A program made the position numbers and the translations under genes. From Sthenelais limicola (lineage: Eukaryota; Annelida; Polychaeta; Phyllodocida; Sigalionidae): a DNA stretch of 64,000 nucleotides. Of the stretch, positions 34,940-47,693 are shown one piece after another (the first letter of the stretch is position 1; each line of letters starts with the position of its first letter). Location: contig OW804094.1 of the NCBI GenBank assembly GCA_942159475.1, positions 132,480,755 to 132,544,754 on the forward strand, read 5' to 3'. The notes under the pieces are model-generated. The model did no database searches and was not told the origin of the DNA. It worked only from the letters and a program-made list of their open reading frames with translations.

Positions 34940-36924
34940 CTATACTTGACTACACAAAACATTGTCTGATGAATCGTTTGAAGATGTTTCATTTGAAGAT
35001 GGTAAAGCTGAATCTCTACGCCCCATATCAGGCTTTTTATTTGATGTTAACCTAATGTCCCTATTTAAATTGCGATCAGAGTCTCTCTGAGCTGCTGCTG
35101 CTGCTGCTTGCTTCCCACTCAGGTTATTTCTTAGCATACCTGGCGGGTAATTTATAACGTCAGCAGTAACAAAGTTCGTTGGAGACGTTTGGTTATAATT
35201 AAGAGATGCTGAGTTTGGTCTTGGCTTATTCCTCACATAAGGAGGATCGGCTGAATGTCCCGACGCTTGGGCCTGAGGTTTTGAATGGGCTGGTAAAGGC
35301 GGTAATACCCTTTCTCCACCCACAGGTGGGTTTTTTGAATGTGTTTGCGGCAAAGGCGGAGTAGGCTTTGCTTGTATGGGTTTGCGAGGCTCGGGACGAG
35401 GAGGCCTCTCAGGTTCATGTGATCCTGAGCGCCTCTCGGGTTCATATGATCCTGAGCGTCTTTGGTGAGCTTGATCTCCCCTGGGTTTCCTGGGAGGGAG
35501 ATCTTTAGGGGGTAGCTCATGGGACGAAGAGTCTCTGGAGTTGACCTGTTGCTCCCTTGGTTGGTATGATGAGCCACTAGGGTGTTCAGGGTGCCTCTGT
35601 CCTAGTACAGGGGATGACTGGGCGGCTGGGGGCGATTGAAACTCCCTTGACGCTCTGTAATATTGGCCACACTTGTCCCTGATGCTGTGCCTATAACTTC
35701 TGGTGAGAGTATTCTCTGGTGTCTCTTGTAGAGGATAATTTCCAAAAATGTTCTTGGGTCGATCACCCTTACTAGTGCTTTGTTGAGAGGTACTGCCATC
35801 GTGATCAGTATTTCTCTTTTTTCGATGAGGGGATCTGTCTTTAGATCTCCTCCTGGGAGATTCCCTCGCTATAGCTTCAGCCGCGGGGTCCATGTCATCT
35901 TCTTCAAATGTTACATGAATTCTCCCGGACCTACGCTCTCCAGATTTTCGGAGGGCACTTGTGGGACTGTTTGGAGGTGAATCTCTATTATCTCCGTCAA
36001 TATCATCATTGGCTACTGCACCTTCTAAGTCTCTTGGTGGGCTTTCATTGCGTTCGTTACGAACAGGCAATTGTTGGCTGCTCAATATTGTGGAATCACG
36101 AGCATGCTGATTTCTTATAGTGAAAATTTCGCTTGTATGAGGTTCAGAGAGAACTGTGGCTCGAATTCTGAAATCCCAACTTTGTTTTATTGTGAAGGCA
36201 AACCATGTTATAATCCAAATGAGCATATAACTGACATCCCAAACTACAGCTGCCAGCATGACTTTATTATCCGAGCTTCGGTAAATAGACACAGCATCAT
36301 AGACCACTGTGGCCCTGGAAGCAACAAACAGCATCAGTGTAATTGTTGCTATACTATGTGGCACATACCCCTGACAACCTACTGGAAGTGTCATTTTATT
36401 TCTGATGCGCCTCATTCCATTTTGAGTCAGGAATTTTCTAAATGACTCATTGTAATGGTAATATCCATAATTAAAAATGGAAATGGCAGATATGAAGACA
36501 AATGAGTTCGTTAGCAGGTAGAGAATTATGAGTATTTGGTGAGGAAGTACAAGGACCAAGCCTGGGTGAAGGTTTGCATTTGCTTGGTATTTATACAGGA
36601 TTCCCATGGAGCAATAAGATAACATGTATTGGAAGAGGGCGGCGAACATTAAAAAGGCAAATATCATGCTGAAGGTTTTCTTGGTGTACCAGTAAACAGC
36701 TGGGTAACGAAGGCTGTATATCACCAGAGCTAGAATCCAATTGATAAATTCTGGCGATATGGGCATAACGATCTCTTCCCCATATGTCTGTGGAGGAGTG
36801 AGTGTTGTGGTAGTGAAGGTCTGGTTTGTATTCGATGCACCAGGATCGCCACTGTTTTCCACTGGGACGATGTCCGGGCGGTTTGCCCCAAATATCACGT
36901 CCAATTCCGAAACCCAGATGTCAC
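34940..36924 (-). CDS. tinc: Tincar homologue, coding exon 2 (membrane segments 4-8 and cytoplasmic tail)
   Basis: The exon begins after AACTTTCAG|GTGACATC and runs 661 codons to TAG at 34940; it joins exon 1 in phase 1 (GCA G|GT GAC, ...A-G-D-I-W). In full-length numbering, membrane helices are near 226-245, 250-277, 289-319, 356-381 and 388-412. With three in exon 1 this gives eight, the number described for Drosophila Tincar, a protein needed in cardiac and ocular development. Conserved-looking stretches are RYPAVYWYTKKTFSM and DVSYMLIWIITWFAF. The tail (413-827) is polar, Pro/Ser/Arg-rich and probably disordered, with a basic HRKKRN patch, a tandem RRSGSYEPE/RRSGSHEPE repeat and a six-Ala run encoded by GCTGCTG-type repeats at 35090-35110. 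The total is 827 aa. The whole tail sits in one exon. Confidence 0.86.
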
Positions 36925-39900
36925 CTGAAAGTTGAACAAAAGTTTGAATTAAGTTCTTTAAGAAATAATTATGCAAGGGAGCAAGGTACAGCATATATAC
37001 GTAAGTTTCAAATTGAGGATTCCTAACCTATAAATGCAAGATAAATTTAAGAGATTTTCAATGCAAGGTATGTTTTGGTATGCATTTACTCCTTTTATAT
37101 TTGCCAATTCACCAAAGTGTTAAAAAAAGATGTATTCAGAATCAAAGTAGCAATTTCTATTCACCCTGATTTCAATTAAAATAGTTTTTAAGAAGGAAAG
37201 GCACCATATAAATTTAGTTCCAAACGTGGTAAGCCACACAGGTGTTAATCCTTAGTTACGTGGTCAAGGGGGAATGATACCACAACTAGAATTACCAATT
37301 ATTTAATCCCCCTCCTACCAAAGAGATCCTTTCACCCTTGACTAACAAGAACCATACAGCGTCTAGGTTGTGGTCTCTCACCACCAGTGATCACCAAGTC
37401 AGAGGTATAGACAGTCCTGACTGTTTATTTGTCATTTATTGCATTCCCATTTGTCATCCAGCCTCCTAATTAATCATATTGTCTCTGGTTAGAGCTGAGG
37501 CTTCCCCTTGTTTGGGAATCTGGGACAGGCCCAAGTTTTTCTATCGCCACCCAAGGAGGCGTTGTAATGGGGTTATCGCAGTGTGCCCTGCAGACAATCC
37601 CTATTGTCACCATTGTTCGAGGAACTGGACTTGTGGACAAATGAATCAAATAGCTTGCAGGGGGCAGACGAAACCAATAACCTCTATTCACCCACTTGAT
37701 GATACAGTACAAATAGAACCTAATAAAATACAAATCTTCATTATGCATGCAAAGGGCTTTTAATTGGAGAACTCTAAAGAGCCGCATTAGACGCCACACA
37801 AAGAACAATCGAATTTTACAATGCCTGAAGAAACAAGGCATTCCTTGAATAATTTATTCTAGGATTTCAAATTTAGGTTGATTTGGTGGACGCGTTCTGT
37901 TTTTTCTTTCTCTAATAATCTCGGACACCCTCTGGGTCTATGCCCTCAGGACGACCTTGATCTGACCTCCAAGTTCACCCAGCAGGCATCGTGTCAATGT
38001 CTTGTGATGTATGTCCCAGGGCGTTCTCACCAGCAGATTTCTCTTCTGTGGAGGACTCGCACGAAGGGTAACGATGTGATCGATGGTTCTTCATCGTGGG
38101 TGCAATTCCCTTAAATCGCGCTGATCGACCACAATCTTTGAAGGTTTTCACATCTGCTGACCCTTTAATGTCCACAGAGGTCGGAGGTGCAAGGTCGTTA
38201 GATACTGCTCAGAGAGCTATATGATAAAGAAGGAGAAGCCCAGGGAGATCTGATATCATCCAGTAGGGACCGATCGGGTATTAAGATGTATGGGGAATGT
38301 ACCCAAATGTGACATCATTTGATAAAACGTCTCAGGATAAGATGTGTAACCTGTCGTGATATTATGTATTCAGATTTAATATCATATACGATCTCCTTTA
38401 CACTAAGATACGATGTACCAACAATACTTGGCAAAACATCCCAATAACGCATTAGTCTATGAAAAATCTCCCCGCCATGTGCTTTATTTGTTAATCCCAT
38501 TTCAACAATAGGCAACAATCATTTTAACCACAGGATCCAATGCTTACATAAGATAAAAGGTATCCCAAGCTATCCCATTCATGGCATCAATCTATCTCAA
38601 ACCCAGAAGTAAACTACGAACAGATAGCATGTTTGGATGACAGTGCCCTACTCACTACTGGGTTGATAACGCAAGAAATGTCAAGATCCCAACCAAAGAC
38701 AGAGTGCACGTGTGTCTGTAACATTGGTTTGGGGTCGGTGACAACATGAGGGCGTGCCCAATGCTATTGAGCCATATGGGTGATGACTCTGGATTTTATA
38801 TTTGGACACCAAAATTAGCCTGGCGACCAGGCCAAGGACGGTCCTATAAAATATCCATAAGTCACGGATGTCGACAGATATTAATCAGCCAGGGACCTTC
38901 ACGTCAGGATTCATGTTCTTGATAACAATTACCCATGCACTTCAGAAGTTCATTTTACGTTTTTATCTAACAGCTGCTAAGATGTCACAGAATTGATACC
39001 CCTTAGTAGCCTTACGCAAAGCATTATCTATGTTTGAGAATGTAAGATATGTCCCTATCGGATCGATAATCTGTACGGGTTTCTATCTTATCAACTGCTT
39101 TTTTAAGAACGTGGGATCGATGAAATTCAGATTCTCCAGCTGGGTCACATTGGGTTACTCCCTGATATTCTAGATACATATTCCCCGGTGTGCGGCTATA
39201 AAAATACATAGGGACAACTTCTGTATAACCCAATGCGCTATCTAATCCAGGTATGAGATAAGACAGGAGTTATAGAGAAGCAGGGATATCAGGGGATTGA
39301 CTGGGAGCCTTCACCCACTCACATTGCTGAGGTGAGGGATATCCCAACATTTTCCTACGTCTGATGACCTGGGCGACCCGAGATGTTCGACCTCTAGGCA
39401 ATGCTTGACTTCTGAGTGCAGCAGATACCGATAAATGTCGTATATGCTGTATAAAGGATGCTCCTAGAACAGGAGAACCTATGCAACTAAGGTCAACGAC
39501 TCATGAACCCCATCTGAATTTACAGAGGCTAAAGAGTTTTGATAACAGTCAAGGACGTGGTGATGTGTTGGGAGAATGGCTGTTAAATTTGAAAGCGGAA
39601 CGAGACCCAATGGCCTGTGGTAACTTTGAACATACAAATCCAAAACTTGAATGGTATCGAATGGCATTTTCACGATGAGAGAAGTAAAAAAGTCGGGTGT
39701 CGGAAGTGGTCAACCAAGTCAGCATGATGGACAAGACAGACAACATCTGACGACAGATCTTACTGACTCAGCCCATAAAAGTCGCCATTTGAGTGAGGAG
39801 TCCAGAATTTGTAGTTTGTTGTGGTAATCAGTGCCTCTTTGTTGCCAGTTTCAGTGTCAGGGTTGCACGAGGGCATGTGGGGAGTGAGCTACCGGTATAT

Positions 39901-42900
39901 GTTTATTTATTAGCAGAGCCGTGGAAGACGAATGTTAGTTGGCATACCAGTCTCAAGATTTATGACAGGCAAAAGACCTATTTGAGGTTCCTTTTTTCAA
40001 AATATTTAGAAACCAGAGCGCAACATGATCTTGAAGGTAAGAGCAACTCGTAATCACAGGGCACATAACATTATTCTGAAGCCAAGGCGATATAAAAAGT
40101 AAATCTAATTGTAAGTTATATCTTAAGATCCAAAGACTACAAGATTATATATATACGCCGTATATATAGATTTACATTTTGATCCATTGATTGGGTATTG
40201 TCATGAAGATTAATAACTTTTCGTTTTCATCATTTGTTTTTTTTAAATTCAGAAGTAGAAGATCTGCATTGTACAGTTATTTATATTAGAGGAGGATAAA
40301 GATTGCGAATATACAGGCGTCACATGAGTATATTTTATTTGTGCAGAAATGTGGGTTTTTTTTTCTAATATTTTCATAATAATTGTAAAGTTAACATGAC
40401 AAAGCCTGAATGAAATCATTTCATCTACATCATTTCCCAAGACATGATACACACAGTGGCTCCCAAAAAAGGCAGGGAGATTTCGCATGGCTTTCACCAA
40501 CATGTACTCGAACCCCTGAACCCACTTGTCATGGCCTGGAACTCTCGGAATCTGGTAGGTGAAGGAGCAACACCATCCACATTAATTTTTTGATCCCACA
40601 GAGTGAGTCATCTGATCTTACAGTTGCTTTGGCTTGTAAACAACACACGCAGCACAGCGGAACAATTCCCAATTCCCAATAGAGCTGGATGGCTTCCTTT
40701 ATATTGAAACTCAGACAATCGGATCATTGAAAATTCATTATCCTAATACACTTCTCAAATATATCAATATACGGGAAGAGCTGGGTAATATGTTGTTGAC
40801 TGTTGTCTTCAGGAAATCAAGTTTGAAATAAAATTCAGTTTAAAAAATCTTCTATTTCACTTAAAAATTGTGCGTCAATCCTGTATAATATATCCTCTTT
40901 TAATATTAATCTAACACGACAGGTCAAAGTTATTTACAATATAAACCTCATCTGTTAAACTTACTTTTTATTATGGTGTTCACCCATTATACTTGATATT
41001 TTCTGTATTTCACACCCCTTATAAGTAATACTTTAATGAACTAAAAAATGAATTAAAAAAGTTATGGAATGTCCACGTTGTAATATAGTAGGCCTAAACC
41101 TATATTTCTTGTAAAACCTTAGAGGTAAAAAAAAGTAACCCAAATGAGTTTCTCAGAGTCATACAACCCTTTTGACTAATTGTGAACTATGGATAAACAT
41201 AGATTGTTCTATTCTATAGTTGTTTGGGTCAATTTGGTCGGTGAGTAAGGATGGCAACCAAAAACACTGTGGGAATAGTGCTAGGGCATGAAGCCATTAG
41301 CTGTCATGTAAGACTATCAATAGGTGGGTAACAAAATATGGGTGGGATTCGTGTGAGTAGGTGACGACCGCGATGCTGAGCACTGAAAGGTGTCTGGGGT
41401 TTGAGACACTGGTGCTAGGCATGTGAGAACAATCTCTTCCTTCTGTGGGGAAATGAACCATTATGATCATTTGTGGCTCTGTGAATGCATGCACACATGG
41501 CTAACGGGCTTTTCTCTCCTGAAATCCTTTGTGTATGTTCAGTTTTTTCAAGTTCATGTTCACTTTAGTTCAAGTCTGTTAGCTTTGGTTTATAGTACAT
41601 CAGATTTCATGGTTGAATGCCACGATTTACCAGACATCACGAAAAAAACCACCCACACAAGAGCATCTAGAATAAAAGTTGTGCCACGTGGACCTCCCTA
41701 TTTTATGAAAGGTGCGGAGTTATTGCTCATTTATTAGATGAAATAACCTATTCACCACCCATATTTTGTATCAGGAAATTATCTCATACAAGAAAGCCAC
41801 TAAATCTTGAAATAAGGCCGACGGTTTGTATAAGGTAACCATGATGTGTCTGGGATGTTCACCACCTACGTAACACTACACGTGCCACCATTACCTAAGC
41901 AGTAATTTTCAAAATACTTCGAAGATCCCACAGTCACAACAAACACTTTTCTAGCCGAACTTCTGATGAGGATAGATCCCCAAATTTCCCCACCCATCTA
42001 TTATTTGTTAGTCTGTATTTTACAAGTGTTGGAGTAAAAAGAAAGCTCTTGCCAGGTCTTGCCATACGCATGCATGCACGTGAGTAGTTGGCACCACACA
42101 TGCATTATGTCTGTCCACAACAACATTCTGCATCTTCCATTCCCACACTCCCAATAATTCATATCCTGTCCAATGAACTTCCGTTTCCGTCAATGTCACA
42201 TTTTTTTCCTTCGGGCTAAGCATCTTTTAAAAGACATATGGTTGAAGTGGGAGTATTCCAGACTCTGACCTTTCTCATATGAAGGAGGAAGACAGACTTG
42301 TATCGCAGGGATGTTGGAATCGATTGGTGCCAAGGAGTTATATCTATAGTGCTTTCGTTCTGTAAAAGAGCAGCACCTTTCTCTATACCATGCACACATA
42401 CATTATATTATGCTATTTGGTTTAGTCTACTTCCTTTCTCCTGGCGAAGATGATATTTAAGAACCACCATTTGGAAATTTACTCATGTGATTTGGGGTGT
42501 GGGATCTCAATTGGCTTTTAGTTGAGGTGTTTGTTCCTAAATCCGTTATATAAAAACATTCTAATGACTGAATTAAATTTAGACTTGTGCAAGGTAAAAT
42601 TAAACAAGGTCAAATGTAAACCTTTTTTGGCCTGATGAAATTGATTGAGATAAAGGACTGGGTCACTTGGTGCTAGTCTACATATTTTTTTACAAGAGAC
42701 AAATATCAAATATTTAGTAATAGATGGCAAATCGTATAGTGATTATGTTTGGGCATACACCATGGCATGAGTGAAACATGTGCACTGGTATGTTCATTGT
42801 TGCTATGTGCAGGGAAACATCCTCAACAGTATATCAAGACCATGTCATGATCCTGAGAATCGGTAAAACTTACTTTGTGGCTATGATTTGATGGACACCT

Positions 42901-44461
42901 CGCCAAATTGGATCCCACCATGCGGAGGTTCTCAAAGATCATTAGTTTAGATTAACCCCATGAAACAACCATTAACACCTTGATGGTCAAGGAAAAGCAA
43001 CATAAACCCAACGTGTTCATTATAAACAGTATCTCAGGTCACCTTTGGATAAGCTAAAAATTATAAACTGACCGCTGAGCCCTCTTGGAGTTTGTTTGGA
43101 TCAGCTTCAGATCGGGCTAACCACCTTTGACTTGAGGGTGACACAGAATACATACATCTATCCCACACCATCACTTCCTCCACTAACGATTCCCATCAAT
43201 CCTCATTTGAGACACCTCTGGCAGCTAATTAAGCCTGTAGATCGAGAACTTAAAAATGCCCTCGAGGAAGGAGTCCCTAGAGGGGTCGGTCTTAAAAAGA
43301 ACCTGGGACGTTTAAGAACGGAGCAGTGTATTAACCTTCAGGGTTTATGGTTTGTTCATTTTCCTCATTAATGCAATTTGAGGAAAGATGCGCTGTTTGT
43401 GTTCCAGCAGAGTCAGATGTTACAACTTCAATCAAGAGCGATATCAGACTACCATGAAGAATGAAAATACTGCATGGTGTTCATCATATGTATTTGGGCA
43501 GTGAATCAGTTATACAACTTATTCAGCGATGATCTCTTTGAGGCAATTATGATTGCGTTCGGAAGTTAATTTCACACTGTGATCTAGCTAACACAACATA
43601 TTCATCCATGGCCCTAAAACAAGCGACTCATGATGTTGCTCTAGCTTCCTTAGAATACATGGCAATCACAGATGTAGTTGCATAATACTGTAGGAGTTGC
43701 CGTGCCCAACGCACATCAAAGTATAATTTGTTATTACAGGTATGTACCGTTACTTCCACTCCCTGTGTATATACACCACATAATATATCCCACATGGGAA
43801 GTATGGATTTTGTGGGCAAACAACTCAAAATAGGGCCAGATTTGATGAATAAATCCGGATGTGGGTGCATGCTGAAGAGAGATTAAATGGCTGTCCTTTA
43901 AAAATGTATGATTTTGAATAAATTTTGTAGTTAAGTATCAGCCTAAGCGTGCAAAGAGAAAAATATAACTTTCAAGGTATGATCTTCATGGGTCATGAAC
44001 ATTTTATAAGGATCAACTAAAATAGAATGAATGAAACATTGAGAAGGGTATTATTTATACTTTGCTGGTGTTGAACAAGGTGACTGCATTAGACCAATAC
44101 TTATAACACTCGTGGTTACACATACACACCTGTATGTGGCAGACTTTGTGGCAACAGAAATACCCAGGGTTTATCACGCCTACCATTCACGAATAAGTGA
44201 TTACCCAGGAAACCCACTGCTTGCATCAGGTCAGAGCTAATATATCGATCCAGGGGAGAGCCGGGAAAAGGGTTGAGCCAAGGAGGAACACTCGGTAGAT
44301 GTCTGGATTTTTTATATGTATTCAATTTACCACAGGATATCCCAATAGATCATACCTTATCACTTCACGATATGATAGTTCTTTACAGTTGCAAATGGAA
44401 TTCACACTCCATATTTCGACATTATTTTAATAATACACTTATAAAGGTGGTTATAATTTGA

Positions 44462-44474
44462 TAGACAGACAGAC

Positions 44475-44508
<34 letters not shown>
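44462..44508 (+). repeat. Tetranucleotide microsatellite
   Basis: AGAC units pass into about eight uninterrupted GATA/TAGA units. Located in the tincar intron; expected to be length-polymorphic. Confidence 0.9.
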
Positions 44509-47500
44509 TCCTTTATTTTGTCTTATGTGAAGTTACATAGATGTTTGACAACAAAATGGGTACTTCTGGATTATTCCATGACTTCCGGTCAACGCCGGTA
44601 ATATATCATAATGGCACCCAGAAACTTGAGTGACCCTTCCAGGAAGCTATAATTTGGATCTTTTCTCAATGCATGCCATTCCTCATAACCCGTGGGGCTT
44701 TACATAGCTTTGTTATCATGATATATTCCCAGCAGTCTGTCTGGCCACGGCATGACGACAAGATAGACAATAAACACCCACAGTATTCATGCTATTCCCC
44801 TCCACCAGAGCCAAGTTGGGGAAAAAAGGTCTGCACGCATGTACATGTCGAGAACTCACATGTTGAGTTGCTGAGAGAAGGGAGATAATAGACCAGCCTC
44901 GAGTTTCTGCACATCCAGGGGTCAGATTCCTTGTATAAATACCAATTTATATCCAAGTAAAAGGGTGAATCCTTCAACAGGTGGTCGTATGCTGAGAAGG
45001 GCGGGGACAATAATCAAAACTATTTATCTATTAATGTACTACAGATGCTCGGATACACTGAAATTAATCATGATCAGTATAAATCCACCGAGGTCTTATT
45101 CTACACTGTTGTTACCATATTCTGTTGTTACCATATTCAACACAGATAAGAAAAAAAGTGGCTACTACCCAATAGTATATCAGTATGTATGTTGGAATGC
45201 CACCCAGATTTAAACCCCTCCCGGATTACATAGAAAATAATCATGGATTTTTTTTTAAATCTAAAATTTGCAGAGAAACTCTGCATCACCCACCAGTTAC
45301 AGGTATATTATCATTATATAAAGTGGCCGTCACTGACATCCATTTGTCAAGACTATAACCAGGATGGTCAACGTATGCATCTTAAACGTATGCTCCACAA
45401 AAGTGGTGATATATTCCTCCAAATCCAAATAAATTATGGGTGCATAGATCACGCTGGAGGTGATAGATAGGTCGGAACAGATGCCAGGGTTAGATGGACA
45501 TTCCCCAGGTCATCATCTCCTCGCTGAGAGCCAATATGAGGGGGTCCAGCTTGCGAGGGCCTCATACGAGGTCAGATTACCACAGGTGTGAAGGAGGCAG
45601 ATGAAAGCAAGGGGGTGGTGGTCAATGTAGCACCTTTGAGCTCTGGGGTTAAATGGAAACATAACTATAAGTTCAGAATGTCAAGAAATAAGGAAATGCC
45701 AGATATCCTCCAAGGTAACCGGTCAATTTCATCTAGGTGGGGGAGGCAAATGTCTCTTTAATATGGTTTGCATGGTAAGATCGTTATTGTAGAAGTTGTA
45801 TGATGCCCCTGGCACAAAATTTATTCACTTGAGTAAATGTAATCGATGGACATCCACTGGATTATAGATTAAATATGTATGAAGGGCGCTAACAGCTACG
45901 ATATGATCCCAGATGAAAATCAGTAGACTGTTGAACCACGAATCAATTCAGGCTCAGAGTGAAAGAAATGTCTATTAGTCTTGAAATTGAGAAACATCGG
46001 TATTGTTCTCTTTTCTGGATAAAGCAATATCAAATCATTACAATATTGTGCACAATCTAACCGATATTGTGTTTTAATCGATCGCGATAAGACGTGAAAA
46101 CAGCTGGGAAATAGTAACAACTTTTTCTCTGATAAATTGTTTGGACTCCTCGCTTTGTATATAAGAAGTAAGGATTCAAAGGGAAACTACATCATGTCCG
46201 GAGGGATGTCATGTTGTACCCATACGTAACGTCAAGTATAAATATACGAGCAAGTGTCCCACTGTAGGAAGTCCCACTTGAACAGATCACAATACCAGTC
46301 CAGACTTCCTGTGATCAATAGAGGTAAAACATAACGTATACGAGAATAGGAAATGTATGTGATCACGTCCACCCAAGTGTGTCAGCTTCTTTCAGCCAAG
46401 GAATGCTTTCACATAGCTATGGAAAATAGGGCTGTTCACCATACAATGTTACATCTCAGGTGTAGCCACGTGTAGTATATGACAGGTTTTGATTGGGAAA
46501 GTACAATGACAAATATGTATGTAATAAAAATCCTCGTTTACATTGATGATTTTTATTTTTGATGTCCAATTAACTCAGTAATTTTCTAAGAATGCTTGGT
46601 ATAATATCGGCAAACCCAACACGGTAGCAATCTCGCCATTGCTTTGGGCCATCATCAGCTATAGAAAAAGAAATCTTTACATTTTTTGTACTCTTTCAGG
46701 CTATTGGAACTGATTGAGGCTTCCCCTCTCGTGGGACATGCCCGAATGTGTGAAGGATCGTGGAGGGGAGTACCACAAAAACGAGTACGCACACCACGCA
46801 TATGCATACACTGTGCAGAATGTGGAATGTATTCTCAGCAATCTTGCGGTCAGTTCATACAGCACCTGACCTCCCAAGGGGAATTTTTCACTATAGACTG
46901 GGTCAGGTGCGCCTGAAAGTGTAAACCAAATGTGTTTAGAACAAACATTTCTATTTGTTCCTAGAGCTGGCGCATTTGTATATAAGCTCAACCGCAGAGG
47001 GACAAGAGTGGGGAAATGCTATACAATTCAAAGAGGGGTAGAAGGACACTTTTGAAAGTCAAGATCACAGACATCCCTCGTGTATTTCAAGTTTGCAAGA
47101 AAATGGGGGACAATGGAGCTAGCTAAATTTCCTTTTAATATGATATTAATTCTCAAGAAGGTTTCTGCGGTGAAGGAATAACTAACGAGGCCTGACCAGG
47201 GAGGACATTATAATCATTAACATAACATAGGAGTAACAAAGGGATACAAACTACAGATATATCCCATACTTATAAATGTCAAGATGCAAAGCCGATCGAT
47301 TCATAATCATTGGGCCAACAACTTGGTGCGGTACTGTCGTTTTATTGCTGATATACGTTACTTATATGGGGCCATAAATCAGATTTGGTGGCTGCCGTAT
47401 CTGCCAGAGATGGTGAAATATCCAGTTGCATGTTATCACTACTGGTCCCATTATCACCCTATCATAGCATAGACACCCTAGCGACAGGCACATGGGTGAG

Positions 47501-47682
47501 GTATCCCAATATCCCTCTCTCTGACGACCACTTGCCGCAGATGGTGAAAGATTTATTCAATAAGACTCCCCAAAAGATCCGATATTGATCAATAGATCAT
47601 CTCGAGTTATCATTTTAGTGGTTTACATACATACAGATAAGAAGGGGAATGGTTCCTCGCCTACTGAACCTGCTTGTATGGA

Positions 47683-47693
47683 GGGGGGGGGGG
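47683..47693 (+). repeat. Poly-G tract
   Basis: Eleven G followed by CAGGG, in the tincar intron. Confidence 0.75.

Noticed and set aside
35233..35577. 114-codon minus-strand frame
   Set aside because: Shadow of the Pro/Arg-rich tincar tail in another frame.
36071..36445. 124-codon plus-strand frame
   Set aside because: Antisense of the tincar membrane region; no domain of its own.
37470..37841. 123-codon minus-strand frame
   Set aside because: No domain, inside the tincar intron; an opposite-strand frame of similar size suggests chance in a GC-richer patch.
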